From assembly GCA_021464245.1 (NCBI GenBank), contig JADCRB010000042.1, positions 682,001-746,000 of the forward strand: a stretch of DNA of 64,000 nt, written 5' to 3'. Of this stretch, positions 24,301-36,227 are shown in pieces. The first letter of the stretch is position 1, and the number at the start of each line of letters is the position of its first letter. Below the pieces are notes generated by a model, which was not told where the DNA came from, made no database searches, and was given only the letters and a program-made list of their open reading frames with translations. This DNA comes from Carallia brachiata. Lineage: Eukaryota; Streptophyta; Magnoliopsida; Malpighiales; Rhizophoraceae. A program made the position numbers and the translations under genes.

Positions 24301-26464
24301 TTGAGTAGATTTCACTTATTATGAGGTGTAAGTTTATAAGTGAGTTATACTCGTAAAAATATGTGAGTCAAAATAGAAATTTACTCGAAAAAGAAACAAT
24401 TGTTTATTCCTTTTCCTAAGTGTTTAAGTAACAATTTCTCTCATAAGTTTTTAAGTGGGTTTGAAATTGTAAATGAGCTTCCAATCAAGTGCATACTTAT
24501 GGGCCAGAAAAAAAAAAGGGTATATATATAGACTGAAAATTTAATCAAACTAAACATTTGAAAAATCGAAAATAAATCAAATTGCGTAGGTTCTGTTTTG
24601 AAAATGAATTGTTATTTCCCCAAAACCAATGCAATCAATTAGCCTCTTAATGGATAACACGCACAAATATATATACATCAAGTATCTTCTGTGCAGATAT
24701 ATATATATATATATATATAGGCTTTCCTGGGGGAATGCTATGTGTATTCAGTATGTGTAGTAGGGGCAAGTTGGCGTAGTAGAAGATTATTTTGCTTTCG
24801 AATTAGCAGAATCTCCTATGTATGCATGCGCTGAATGCAGACTTGATGAAATTAGTTGACATTATGCTAAGGATGGCCAGTGATACTCGCTTAAAAAATC
24901 AGGCTATCATCTTAATTTCCAGATATCTCGACTATAAGAATGTTGGGAATACTGAATGGTATATTAAAAAAAAAAAAGGTTGGGAATAGTCCCATCGGTT
25001 AATGCTACAGAACCCGAGTTTCTCTTACTCGAATCGTTGCCAAATTAAAATAAAAGAACAATTTTTTGAAACTACATATATACATTTGCAACAAAATCAA
25101 ATCAATGAGATGTTTTTTTTTTTTGTTGTAAAAAATATTATAATAATTTTTAAAAAATACACCCTCATCACTTGGATAAAATTCGAGCACCACAAAAACG
25201 GAATATATACCTTTTTCTGAAAATAAAATAAAAGAATTTTGCCGCCGTTCTTGGAGGGAGTTACGTTTTGCCTACCAAAGCTAACCTGTTAAAAAAGATA
25301 TTCTCCGCATGGTGACAACGTATACGTATGCTGTGGAGATTCTCTGCCTGTGCAGCTCACTGTTGCAACTGCTGGCCACTACCGTCGTCCTGCCACCACA
25401 ATTAAGTTCCTCCTTCCCCCCTGCCATGGCCACTACAATCAGCAGCCGCCGTATTTGTCGGTAGCCACCAGAAGCATATATAATATTTTATTCAATAATT
25501 TTTAAGAAAAAAAATGTATAAAAATAATATGATAGTCTTCGTAAGTGTTAATCTGTGTCTTTTCGTGATCGTATTCCTCATGTGCCTGAGTGAAAGCAAA
25601 CAAAAACATTGACAATACTTTATCAGCTGATTTAATTAACATCTACTCTGTCATTCATTTATGATAGATGTAAAAAATCTTTTTTTAATAGAATTTTTTT
25701 TTTCATTAATATGTCGGATATCAAATCTACAAATTGAAACTAGAATAATTATTATCTATTAAAGTCTCATTTATTTATTTTAAAGGAGTAAATTCACTAC
25801 CCAAATACTAATAGAATTAAGTGTAACTCCATTACTAAAAATCACTATCAATTATCAAGTCATGCACTTAACGCCACACATTACTTTTTATGTCTTAGGC
25901 CACCCAACATGTGTTAGGGGAGAGCACGGAAGAACTCGAATCTAAATTGCTAATATAAAAATACATTGATCTATCATTGAACTATCATCTTAAATAATAA
26001 AAGTCTGATAAGTGTAAAAATCTCACGCAATTAATACTAGTCAATCAAATTAGACCAAAGTATCTTTCAACCAATTCACGCTTTATTCAATAACGAAACA
26101 ATAAAATTGTACATAATGTAGCAAAAATGAGAAAAAATTGGAACAAATAAATTCCTCGCTTTTTTTTTTTAAATTTAAAAATAGACCCGACGAAAACAAA
26201 CAGTGAAGGTACTTTTTAATTTCATATGAGATTTAATCAACGGTAGCAGCTTTTTAAAACATAAAGAAATATCGTTCAGTGTAACTTTTAAAAATCTGTA
26301 AGGTGAACCTTACGAGGTGGATTTACATATGAGTTTGTGATCTAAAACTGGAGGCAGGCTTACTTTTATAAAGTCTCGCTGGGAAGACAAAAAATAATAA
26401 TAATGAGAAATTCGAATATCTAGTTATAAAAAGTAAAATTGTTTTTTTTTTCAAATTGGCAGAT

Positions 26465-27645
26465 AAATTTAGGACCTATTTGAAGATATTATTAATTTTT
26501 TGTTCCTATTTCTTATTTTTTATTTTTCTATTTTTATTGTTTGCTGAATATTTATATTTATTACTGTCAATTTTTTTTTAATAAGAATAAAAAAGTAAAT
26601 AGAAAAAGGATAGTGAAAAAATTGGTAAAAAGAATATGAATAGAGAAAGAAAAATAGGGAGAGAGAGAGGGGAGAGAGAATGAATAGAGAGAATGGTAGA
26701 GAGAGAGAAAAGGAGAGAGAAAGAGAGTAAAAAGAGAATGAGTAGAGAGAATGGCAAAGAGAGAAAAGAGAGAGAAAGGGTATAGAAATAATGAGTAAAC
26801 GGAAAGGTAGAGAGAGAGAAATGAGAGAGAGAAAGAGAGGGTAGAGAGGGAATGAGTATAGAGAATTAAAGAGAGAGAAAAGAGAGAGAGAGAGAGAGAG
26901 TATAGAAAGAATGAGTAAAGAGAATGATAGAGAGAGAAAAATGAGAGAGAGAGAGGGTTGAGAGAGAATGAGTAGAGAGACTGGCAAAACAAGAAAAAGG
27001 AGAGAGAGTCTGGGTAGAGAGAGAATGAGTAGAGAAAATAGTAGAGAGAGAAAAAGGAGCGAGAGGGTGGAGAGAGAATGGTAGAGCGAGGAAAATGAGA
27101 GAGAATGAGTAGAGAGAGAATTTAGAGAGAGAAAAGGAGAGAGAGGGTAGAGAGAGAATGGTTGAGGGAGAAAAAGGAGAGATAGTGCGTAGAGGGAGAA
27201 TGAGTAGAGAGACTGGTAGAGAAACAAAAAGAAGAGAGGAGTAGGGAAAGAATGAGTAGAGAGAATAGTAGAGAGAAAAAAATGAGAGAGAAAGAATAGA
27301 GAGAAATGGTAAGATAGAAAAAGGAGAGAGGGTAGAGAGAGAATGAGCAGAGAGCAAGAGTAGAGAGAAAAAAAATAGAGAGGGATAGAGAAAAGATGAG
27401 TAAAGAGAGATACGGTAAAGATGAGTGGATAGAAGAGAGAAAAAATTGTGAAAGAAAGTATAAAAAAGAAAGTAAAAAATAAAATGGAAAGTTATCTTTT
27501 ATTATTTTTCTAATTTATTTTTTCTTAAAAAACACTTTTAACTTTTTAACAAAAAATAAAAAATTAAATTAATATCAAACATATTTTTTATTTTTTATAA
27601 AAAATAAATAAAAAAAATTTAATTCATACCAAACAGAACTTTAAT
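26465..27645. mobile_element. Putative non-autonomous TIR element carrying a GA minisatellite
   Basis: The left flank (aggacctatttgaagatatt, about 26470) resembles the complement of the right flank (aagttctgtttggtatgaat, read from about 27643 backwards) at roughly two-thirds of positions, and both continue into AT-rich arms. 'TGTTTGGTATGAATT' type ends are common in plant MITEs. The GA-rich core (26590-27440) sits between the arms. Element status is inference, with no clear target duplication. Confidence 0.4.
26590..27440. repeat. GA-rich minisatellite (GAGAATGAGTAGAGA-type units)
   Basis: About 850 bp of purine-rich DNA built from diverged repeats of words such as gagagagaatgagtagagag and aatggtagagagagaaaa, in a longer period of roughly 50-60 bp. 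Because the minus strand is almost pure pyrimidine, stops are rare and long Ser/Leu/Phe/Tyr-rich frames of up to 235 codons appear in several minus frames. These are not proteins. Confidence 0.85.
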
Positions 27646-29989
27646 TATTAAATTCCTAAAGTTTTTTCCTCTCATGGAACCAGCCGCCGGGTACAACTTT
27701 GTGCTAGTCAAATTACGAAACATCGTCTCTTTTTCGATGGGTTCTGTCAAATCTTAGGCCACGAAGTCATCTTAGAGGAAAGTGCGACATTGTCCTCAAC
27801 AAATTGGCAAATTAACCCCATATTTAAGATTCAAAAAGGGTCGCATAGCCTAACTAGTACCCCATTTATGCAACAAAATTCCTTAGATTACCTTTGTACG
27901 GGTTACGCGGGCCACAACAAAATATGAGTTTTTTTTTTAAATTTCTTCAAGCACACAACTTATGTTTGACAAATATTTTCAGTTTCAGTTTTTTTTTCAT
28001 AGGGGAAAACACGGGCGGACAGACAAGTTTTGGACGTAGGGTGGATATAGGTGATGTGGCATAGTGGTCCCAGGCGGTAAATTTTTTTCTTTTTTAATTT
28101 TTGATATTCCTATCATAATAGACATATTTTTGTAATGAAGACGATATAAATTCGTAACAAAAATAATAATATTTTGCAAGATAAATGCCAACAAACTGTT
28201 TTTCTCCCATTTGTTTTTATATTTGTTGCGATTTGTATCATCATGACTGCAAATAAAGTGTTTTTAAGTGAAAAATTCAAATTTTTTTAAGAAATATTTT
28301 TATACAATTTTTTGAAGTGCGGCCCACCTCGATGCTATGAATGTTCATTCTCTCAGTCCATGTATGGGAACCCTTTTCATGGAACATATCAAAATACTGT
28401 TTTGAGAAGAAACAAATGAGAAAAAAAAAAACCATAAATTGAGTTTTTCTAAATTATTTTTATTTTTAATGACAACAACATTGGTCCTTGCAACGCGGCT
28501 TCTACGACATTATGATATTAATTCCCTTCAACAACAACAACAAAACAACAACAAAAATAATTATAATATTACGTATATTCTTGGGAACGCATGAGGTTAC
28601 ACAATTTTATAAGCACACGGAGGCATGAATCTCATATCTTAATACCGCGTTTCATGTACTTACTTTGATTACTTGATTCATCGTGTGCTTAAATTAATCA
28701 CATTTTTTTTTGTATTCTTTCTGGTCACTATAACATCATAATAATTAATAATAATATAACCAGCGGACAATTGATTACTTAAATTAATGATATTTTGATT
28801 ACATATAATCGATTCTTTAGCATAAAAGGTGGGAACATTCTTCGGTGAGCCCATTATCATGCTTGATCATTATCTTATTATTATATATTAGCAACTACAT
28901 AATTATAGTCCCACAACAAGTTCCCGAATACTTGGGCCTACTGCATATATTCCACTCCAAGGGTTATGGTTGTTTGCATCGCGACGCTTAGGTATGGCTC
29001 TTCCAGTTCCACCGACCACCCTGAATTTGATCTTCTTACAATGTTTGCTGTTTTAGCTTTATTTAGTGCACATGAAAGTATAAGTAACCTCATACATCCC
29101 AATCTTAGATTTCACCAAATCACACTAATAAATTTCACTAACTTCAAAATTTTATTCAATTTGAAAATGTGAGTAACTCGTTACTCAAAATATTACAACA
29201 TAGTAAAAATATAAAGATTTGACTAATTAAACTCGTGTGATTTATTTGTTATTAATTGTTATTACTGATTGTTGATATTAACAAATAAAATAAAACTTTA
29301 TTTTTTAGTTAGACTAATATTACATATTGCTGTTAAATATTAAAATGACCAATTAGAACATCTTGTTCATATTTCAAGTGGAGTAACATATCGTTAAGAA
29401 ACAACACGTATAAGCATAATATGATTTGCCTCCCTCTTTTTTTCTTTTAAATTTAAGCATTCTTAAAATTAACGAAAAAAATTGTTGGCTTGTCTTTTAT
29501 TGAATTTTATCTACTGAAAAAATTTAAATAATTGATAAAAGTGTTTTTTTTATAATAATTGATTAGAAAATATAAGTAATTGAAAGACTTGCACAATTCC
29601 TTCTTGGAGAGAATTTGAGACATTGATGGCAACACTTTGGGAAAGAGAAAGAAGATATTAATAAGTACTTAAAGTATCGTTATTGAAGGTGTTTCGGTCA
29701 AATACTATTTATTAGACATTGTTACACACAAAAAAGTATCTCAGAGTTATTTTTTAATAAATTGCTTTTGAGATGGTCTAGCAACAAATATTTAGTTTTA
29801 AAAAATGTTATAAAACACCCAAATATCCTGCCTTTTCAAGTAAAAAAAGAAACCCCCTGAAAGTAAAAACAATCAACCCTTGGCTATTTTTGTTTTTTTT
29901 TTTGAGAGCGAAGATATAATTCTTGAATGCTTTTCATATGAATGAATAGGTCAGATTGTCAAAGAAGAGCTTCCACAATCAACCCTTGG

Positions 29990-30610
29990 TTAACACCAAT
30001 TCATTCTAGTTGTTTTACTTAATTTCAAAGATTTGAGTAATACGTCACTTAAAATCTCCAAATTGAATAAAATAGCTTGGAATTTGGTAATTGGTCAATG
30101 ATTACTTGCTTTGGTCAACCACAATGCTTTTTACTCAATTTCAGATTTTTAGTAACGGCTTATATAGAATCCCATATTTGAGTAGATGTGTAAAATATTA
30201 AGCAATTACTCAATAACGATTCATTTTGCTCAATTTGTAGGCATTTTAGACAATTTGGTACTTTTGAATAACACGTTACTCAAAATATCAAAATTGAGTA
30301 AAATAATAAAAAAATTAGCAATTGCTAAATTTAAGGCAATTTACTCAATTTCGAGGTGTTTACTCAATTTTAAGGTGTTTTACTCAATTTCAAAATTATT
30401 GAGTATTACGTTACTAAAAACCTTAAAATTAAATAAAACCTTAAGAAATTGAATAATTACTCAATTTCAAATTGTTATACTTGATCGTAAAGCATTTTAA
30501 TCAATCTTCGATCTTTTAGTAGTACGTTTTTTAATGGAAAAAGAGGAAAAAAAAAAGAACAAAAACATTTGTTAAATTTACGAGTAATTACTCAATTTTA
30601 AGTTGTTTTT
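29990..30610. repeat. Diverged repeat field built on TACTCAATTT / GAGTAA
   Basis: The motif ttactcaattt and its partner gagtaa(t)acgttactcaaaat recur many times in both orientations, separated by 20-60 bp. The strand asymmetry and spacing are irregular, so this is an old decayed satellite or a cluster of foldback units and not a clean tandem array. Confidence 0.55.
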
Positions 30611-30984
30611 ATCTGTATTGTGTTTTTGATTATTGCTTTGCTTAATAGCAAAAAACCAAAAGATAGAAAGTTTTTTGTCCGCTGGTGTTTTGCCACCTTC
30701 GCCATATAAATGCCTAAATTAGCTTGCCTTGGTCAAGCATGTAATTACCACTCCACCTTTCCAATCCCATTCTCCCAATGAAAATATAAAGGAACTGATT
30801 ACATCCTAAACAGCAAATTATGTTGTCTATCTCAAACTAAAAATTGGCTGTCAGATTTAACGTGGAGTAGCCAAAGGACTTTTCTCTAATTTGGAGACTA
30901 CATTTGCAACCGGTGGGCGAAAATGAACATTAGCGGTATATTTGGAGTGAGAGGAAGGGTAGGAAAATGAGGAGAAGAGAAAAA

Positions 30985-31270
30985 AAGTGGAGAAAAAATA
31001 AAATTACTTAAAGTAATAGAGAAAATTAAGAGAAATGAAGTATGATGAAAGAAAAGGTGAATAGTAATTTGTGAGAAAGAAAGTGGTGAAAAAAATAAAA
31101 TTATTCGGAGTGGTGTAAAAAGTTATAAGAAAAGAAGTATGAAAAAGAAAACGTGAATAGTAATTTGTGAGAGAAAAAGTGGTGAAGAAAATAAAGTTAT
31201 TTGAAGTGGTGTACAAAGTTAGGAGAAATAAATAAGAGAAAAAAAGTAAATACTAACGATTATAATTTTC
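30985..31270. repeat. Tandem repeat with 96-bp period (about three units)
   Basis: The landmark aagtgg starts at 30985, 31081 and 31177, exactly 96 bp apart. Each unit continues aaaataaaattatt...gtgaatagtaatttgtgagaa. The third unit is truncated. Purine-rich on the plus strand and non-coding. Confidence 0.75.
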
Positions 31271-31704
31271 TGTCTTTCCCCCTTTTCCCTTTCAAAACAA
31301 ACAAGCCCTAGAAGTCAAAGAAAAGGAAAATCGTGATGGCATGTATTTTTTTCCCACATGCAATCTGGTTTTTTCAATCAAATAGTAATAATCATGCATT
31401 ATATTGATAATGAGCTCGAAATACTTACTAAAACATACAAAATAATGATAATCATGAAAATAAAAATGTACAAGAAAAATACATGATATATCCACATAAT
31501 ACATACTTTCGAAAAAAGGTAAAAAACAATAATTAAAAATCAAAGTTATATAATTATGTTCTAAAAAAATATGTGAATGTTTTTTATTGTGTTAAGAGAA
31601 ATACTAGATGATAATATTTAAGGAGTAACCAAATAATAATAAAGTCATATAAAAGATTAAATGATTAAATTTAAAAAAAAATTATTAAATACCATGTCGG
31701 CATT

Positions 31705-32657
31705 GGGGCTGCAAATGAGTCGATATGTTCGTTAAAAGTTCAGTGGCTCGGCTAGGTTAGAACTCGATTTGGGCTCGTTCATTTTATTAAACGAGCGATA
31801 CACAAGGCTAAAAGTGTTTAATAAACGAGCTGAGTCTGAACAGGATTAGACTCGACTCAGTTCAGACTCGTGGACAGTTCGTTTAGAACTCGACAAATAT
31901 ATCGTTAATAATTCGTTTAATATATATCGTTATAAGCTTATTTAATGTATTAATAATACTTAATTGTATCATTTAACTTTTAGTATAGATAATTACCAAT
32001 TTAGAATTATATCTTTTATTTCATATATAATTATTTGAATAAAATTTATACGTGATTAGAACTGTAAGTAAGTCAATAGTTTCGCTAAAAGTTTGGTGAC
32101 TTAATTTAGTAAAACATTGACTAAAACTCATTCATTTAACTAAACAAGTGATACATTAGTTTAAATTCAAAACTCATTTAATAAATAAACTGAGTATAAG
32201 TAAAGATAAGTTTAATTAAATTTATAAACAGCTCGTTTAAAAATTTATTTACATAATAATCATAAAAAACTCATTTATTATGTTATAAAAATAATTTTAT
32301 TAAACCCATTTTTAAAATTATATATTACATATATTTACATTTATACATTAAAATTGAACATTTATTTTTAATTATTTAATTTTATTTAAACAAATAGTTT
32401 TTATCCTTTTATTTTATGTATAATAATAAATTTTTAATTTTAATTATTTTATTAGTATTATAAAAATAAATGATACAGTTCGTTAAAAGTTCGAAAGTTC
32501 GGTTCGATAACAGCAAACTCGGCTCGAAACTCGACTCGTTCATAAATAATATTGATACCGAACCTTATTTTTAAATTCGTTTAATAAACGAGCCGACATT
32601 CAAATTTGATCAAACTCCACTCAATTCAGCTCAACTCATTTCCAGTCCTAATCGACG
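31705..32657. mobile_element. hAT-like non-autonomous element, family B, with internal second copy
   Basis: The left end ttggggctgcaaatgag and the complement of the right end ttaggactggaaatgag match at 14 of 17 positions. Subterminal zones carry many GCTCGTTTA/AAACGAGC words. A second, older left end (agtaagtcaatagtttcgct..., from about 32058) repeats the order of motifs of the first (gttaaaagttcagtg..., about 31731), so one copy appears nested in or fused to another. No transposase is present and no clean 8-bp duplication is seen. A relative is at about 42110-42690. Confidence 0.6.
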
Positions 32658-33576
32658 TCGAGAAGCTCATTATATCAATAACGTGTGCGTATATATTAAA
32701 AAAAATGTCATGGAGCCCACTTAGGTTCATCCCCAAAACATTATTGTGGATGAAACCAAGAAGTTGGTGGCGGTAAGGGAAACACGCAGCACAAAAAATT
32801 ATCAAACATGACAAACAGCTGGAGCCCATCTCACCTGTTGTTGGAGTTATTGGAGAAAAGGACTACAAGGGTGGAAGGGAGATGGGAGTTTAATTTGCTT
32901 CTCAATTATTCGCACTGCCAGTAAAAGACTAGTTGATGCCATCAGATTTTATTTATTTATTTATTTATTTATTTTTTGGGAGTAACATCAGATTTGATTG
33001 TTTCATTCTTGCTAGTATTTTGCTATTTTTTCTTTTAGCCTTTTTTAGTATGTCATATGTTACCAAATCTTTGTAATCACCTTTTGCCCATTTTGATAAA
33101 ACTCAACCTGAATTCACTGCCGGTCCGGTCAAGAGACGTCTTTTTGAAGGTAGAGATAATGGTTTCTGGCCCATTTCTTTCTTTTTCTTCAATTTGAAAT
33201 TATTTTTCTTTTCGCTATTCTTACTTTAAGTTTTCCAAGTTTAGTCTCTAAACCAACCACTTGGCTACAACGGGCGCTCATCAAACTTTTGTAGTTTGGG
33301 CGATGGTTAGAAAATCCAATGCCTCACTTTTCGAAAAATTGACGCGCATATGTATATATATTTATATAGCTGAGATTTAGTTTACTAGGTGGATGTCTTC
33401 TCTCCAATTTTAGGCCTCTCTTGCTTGATTATTAAAACTTCAAACAGTTATTCTTCTTTTCATAGCATCTATTCTTCAGTTTCTTTGTTCAGTTCAAACT
33501 GTTGAACTTCCAGCCAACCGTTACTTTGTGTTTTTGGCCAACAAAAATTACAGGAAGAGCAAACATACACATTCTA

Positions 33577-33764
33577 AGTATTTTTGTCTTGGGCAATATT
33601 TCAGCTAAAATTAGTTTGATATTTTTAAAATAAAATTGATAATTTTTTGACATATAAAAATAATAGATACTTCAAAAATATCGATTTTCATTTCAAAAAT
33701 ATTAATCGTAATTTTAACTATGACATTACCCGAAATAAAAATACACTGGACACTAATATTTTTT
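33577..33764. mobile_element. MITE family M3, copy 1
   Basis: About 190 bp beginning agtatttttgtcttgggcaa and ending gacactaatatttttt, with the diagnostic core aaataaaattgataatttttt and facing arms tcaaaaatatcgattttcat. Shares motif order with the copies at 35852, 36849 and 54367. Confidence 0.5.
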
Positions 33765-34086
33765 CTCACAGAAAACCATTATATGAACCCCCACATAACT
33801 AATCGTTTGTGGGTATTTAATAAGTTCAAACGGTTAAACTTTCATCCAACCGTTAGTATTTTTTGCCAACAAAAATCCGATTCAAAAAAGCAATTGTTTG
33901 AGCCCCAAAGAACCAATTATTTTTGGTACCCACAAAAAACCAACGGCAATCATTAGTGGCACCGATCGTCACACACTTTTTTTTGTCGAATTTTAGGTTG
34001 TTGTTTATATGAGATTTTGATAATTGTTAAGTATATGATCTCTTGCCAAATCATCCCTTAGATAATTTTTTACCGTTGCTTTGTTT

Positions 34087-34180
34087 GCGTTTGTGTATCC
34101 GGGCACAACCTGTTTTCGCTACCAGTCGCGTTTGCGTTTGTATATCTTGGCACAACCTATTTTCGCTACTAGCCGCATCG
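34087..34180. repeat. 47-bp direct duplication
   Basis: gcgtttgtgtatccgggcac (34087) and gcgtttgtatatcttggcac (34134) begin two adjacent copies that both continue aacct-ttttcgctac. Spacing is 47 bp. Non-coding. Confidence 0.7.
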
Positions 34181-35851
34181 AACAAGCATTGCCGCGTTGC
34201 TTACTTGAAGAGCAGAATAGGTAGAAAATTGATTTCTTTTGTCAATTTCTTCTGCGTTACCTTACCTCGATCAATTGGCTACTCTCAATTTGGTAATTCT
34301 TGAATTTGTGTTGGTGTTATGTCGAAAAATAGTAATGGAAAGCCAATCTATATGTGTGGTTGCTCAAACTAGGACATCCATATTCGGAGCCCTGTTCTCT
34401 ACATAGTACATGATGTCAATGGTGGTGGGTTACTTGACCCATTTCGAATTTTAGTTTCTAAAACTATAACTGACCTTCTTTAAAATTTTCTTTTAGGTTG
34501 CAAGGTTCCAATGAAGACTGTTTCTTAGATGCCTTCTAAATACCAACCTGTAGGAACAACAGCTTATTAGGAAAGGGTAGAGCATCTTATGTAGCGTCGT
34601 TGTAATGTTCAAAAGGGTAAAAATTCTGTACTCAACATCTCTGTTTCCCTCTCCTATGCAGCTTTGAGTTTCTGCAATATGGGTCTGGTAATGATTTGTC
34701 GAATGTTAGTGGATAGATACAAATTAAGCTTCATGACTCATGGCTACAAATGCTTAGACACAAGAATTTACATGGTCATGATTGATTTCAGAAACTATGC
34801 TTCTGTGATGCGACCTAAAAGCATTTGTCAATGAGCCAGTTTATTTGTTTGGAGTCACCTTAAAAGGATCAGTAGGGGACCAAGTTTATCCTTTACCAAG
34901 TTTTAGCTTTAAATTCTTCAATTCTTCTTAGTTGGCCATATATAATTATATATAATAAAAAGGGAAAAAAAAAAAAAAAAAAGGTTCATTGGGGATGGCT
35001 TAATTTTGTTTGCCCACAAAGTTTTACGACTGTTACGCTTTGCAGGTTGCATAGATTCCATGTAAGCAGCATGCTGCACCTTTGATCTGAATTGGCTCGA
35101 TGGAATTTGCCGCTATGTTCTTTGCAGGTCTACATTTTGAAGGAACAGAGGAACCCTGCCTTGAAAATATATATGGTTCTTACTTTTTTTGCCACTTGTT
35201 CTTTAAGCTAAGGCATTAATGCCTTTGAAACTTGCATTATTCTAAGTTAGACTTTTAATCTGGGACAAGTGATTTCTATATTCTAGTCACTTGTCCAGTA
35301 ATAGCATTGAAAGAGCATGTGGTGGGTGAGAGACGGGAAAAAAAAAAAAAGAGAGGAGAAGGGAGGATCCAAATTGGGTTTTACACAAGGAAGCAAAACA
35401 TAAAATCAAATGCGTTTCATGTATTTGACATGGTAAACTATGAAAATTTTTACATAGTCGACTATGAAAATGCATGCCGATCTATATAAGGACAAACAAA
35501 AAAATATTACTCAAATGATTGATCGTATTTGGTGTATCTTACAAATCTTTCGATGATGTTTTAATCTCAAAAAATAGGAAAAAAATTGAAAAAAATCGCA
35601 TGGACAAATTTTCAAAAAATTCAATACATTTACTTCAAAAACAATCGATAAAAAATAATTAATATAAAACTAGTGCAGGTATTAAAACTAGTTAAGTAAA
35701 TATTTAGGTGAATATGAAAAATCTGTAACTTGAACATTAGGCTTGATTAAAAGGCATTGTAAAATAAGAATCTAAATGTGATTAGACTTGGTTTGCCGGC
35801 CTACGATGAACTGACCTAACACTATAGGATGAGAAATTAAAGGGCAACGCA

Positions 35852-36049
35852 ACAGTGTACATATTTTGTATTCAGTATTTTAGTTGGTATTTCGATTATA
35901 ATTAAAGTTATATTTTAAAATAAAATTAATAATTTTAAAAATATTTATTATTTTTATACTTTAAAAATTATTAATTTTATTAAAAAAATTATATTAATTT
36001 TAATTAAAATATTAACCTAAATATAAAAAATCCAGACACAAATACTTTT
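35852..36049. mobile_element. MITE family M3, copy 2 (diverged)
   Basis: Starts cagtgtacatattttgtatt and ends ccagacacaaatacttttt, with an internal taaaataaaattaataattt core like other family members. It lies just upstream of the thioredoxin gene. Confidence 0.4.
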
Positions 36050-36227
36050 TTAAAGGGGTTTTAAAACTCCATCCTCCACCACATACACATTTTCAGTACT
36101 AAGCCGCGACATCCGGACGGACTGGTACTGGAGCGGAGCCGACCCTCCTCCCACCGCTGTTACCCTTCTTCCTGCCTGCCCTTCCCGTCTCTGAAACAAA
36201 CTAAACAAAAAAAAAAAGCAAACAAAA

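Larger units (their letters stand above)
19761..26464. other. Large intergenic region, no gene recognised
   Basis: The first 700 bp may be TCP promoter and contain T-runs and a GC-rich patch near 20160-20350. The rest is very AT-rich. Two MITEs (20836-20991 and 21229-21397) and a (TA)n run at about 24698-24719 are visible. A less AT-rich patch at about 25240-25470 contains short Pro/Thr-type frames but nothing recognisable. All longer frames here are short and of low complexity. Confidence 0.5.
27646..31704. other. Intergenic region with local tandem repeats, no gene
   Basis: AT-rich and without a recognisable coding frame. Contains a (CAA)n patch at about 28530-28556, a diverged TACTCAATTT repeat field (about 29990-30610) and a 96-bp tandem repeat (30985-31270). 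Confidence 0.5.
32658..36227. other. Intergenic region upstream of thioredoxin x
   Basis: No confident gene. A (TTTA)n run lies near 32948-32974, two M3-family MITEs are at 33577-33764 and 35852-36049, and a 47-bp direct duplication is at about 34087-34180. The stretch 34300-35260 has more balanced composition and may be a decayed gene or transposon, but every frame is interrupted. An A-run lies at about 34962-34982. Confidence 0.45.

Noticed and set aside
26520..27357. Long minus-strand open frames of 141-235 codons
   Set aside because: They are translations of the GA minisatellite. The pyrimidine-rich strand has few stops, several frames are open at once, and the peptides are only Ser/Leu/Phe/Tyr/His repeats.
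29990..31270. CRISPR-like array from regularly spaced repeats
   Set aside because: This is plant nuclear DNA, units are diverged and AT-rich, there are no unique spacers of constant length and no cas genes.
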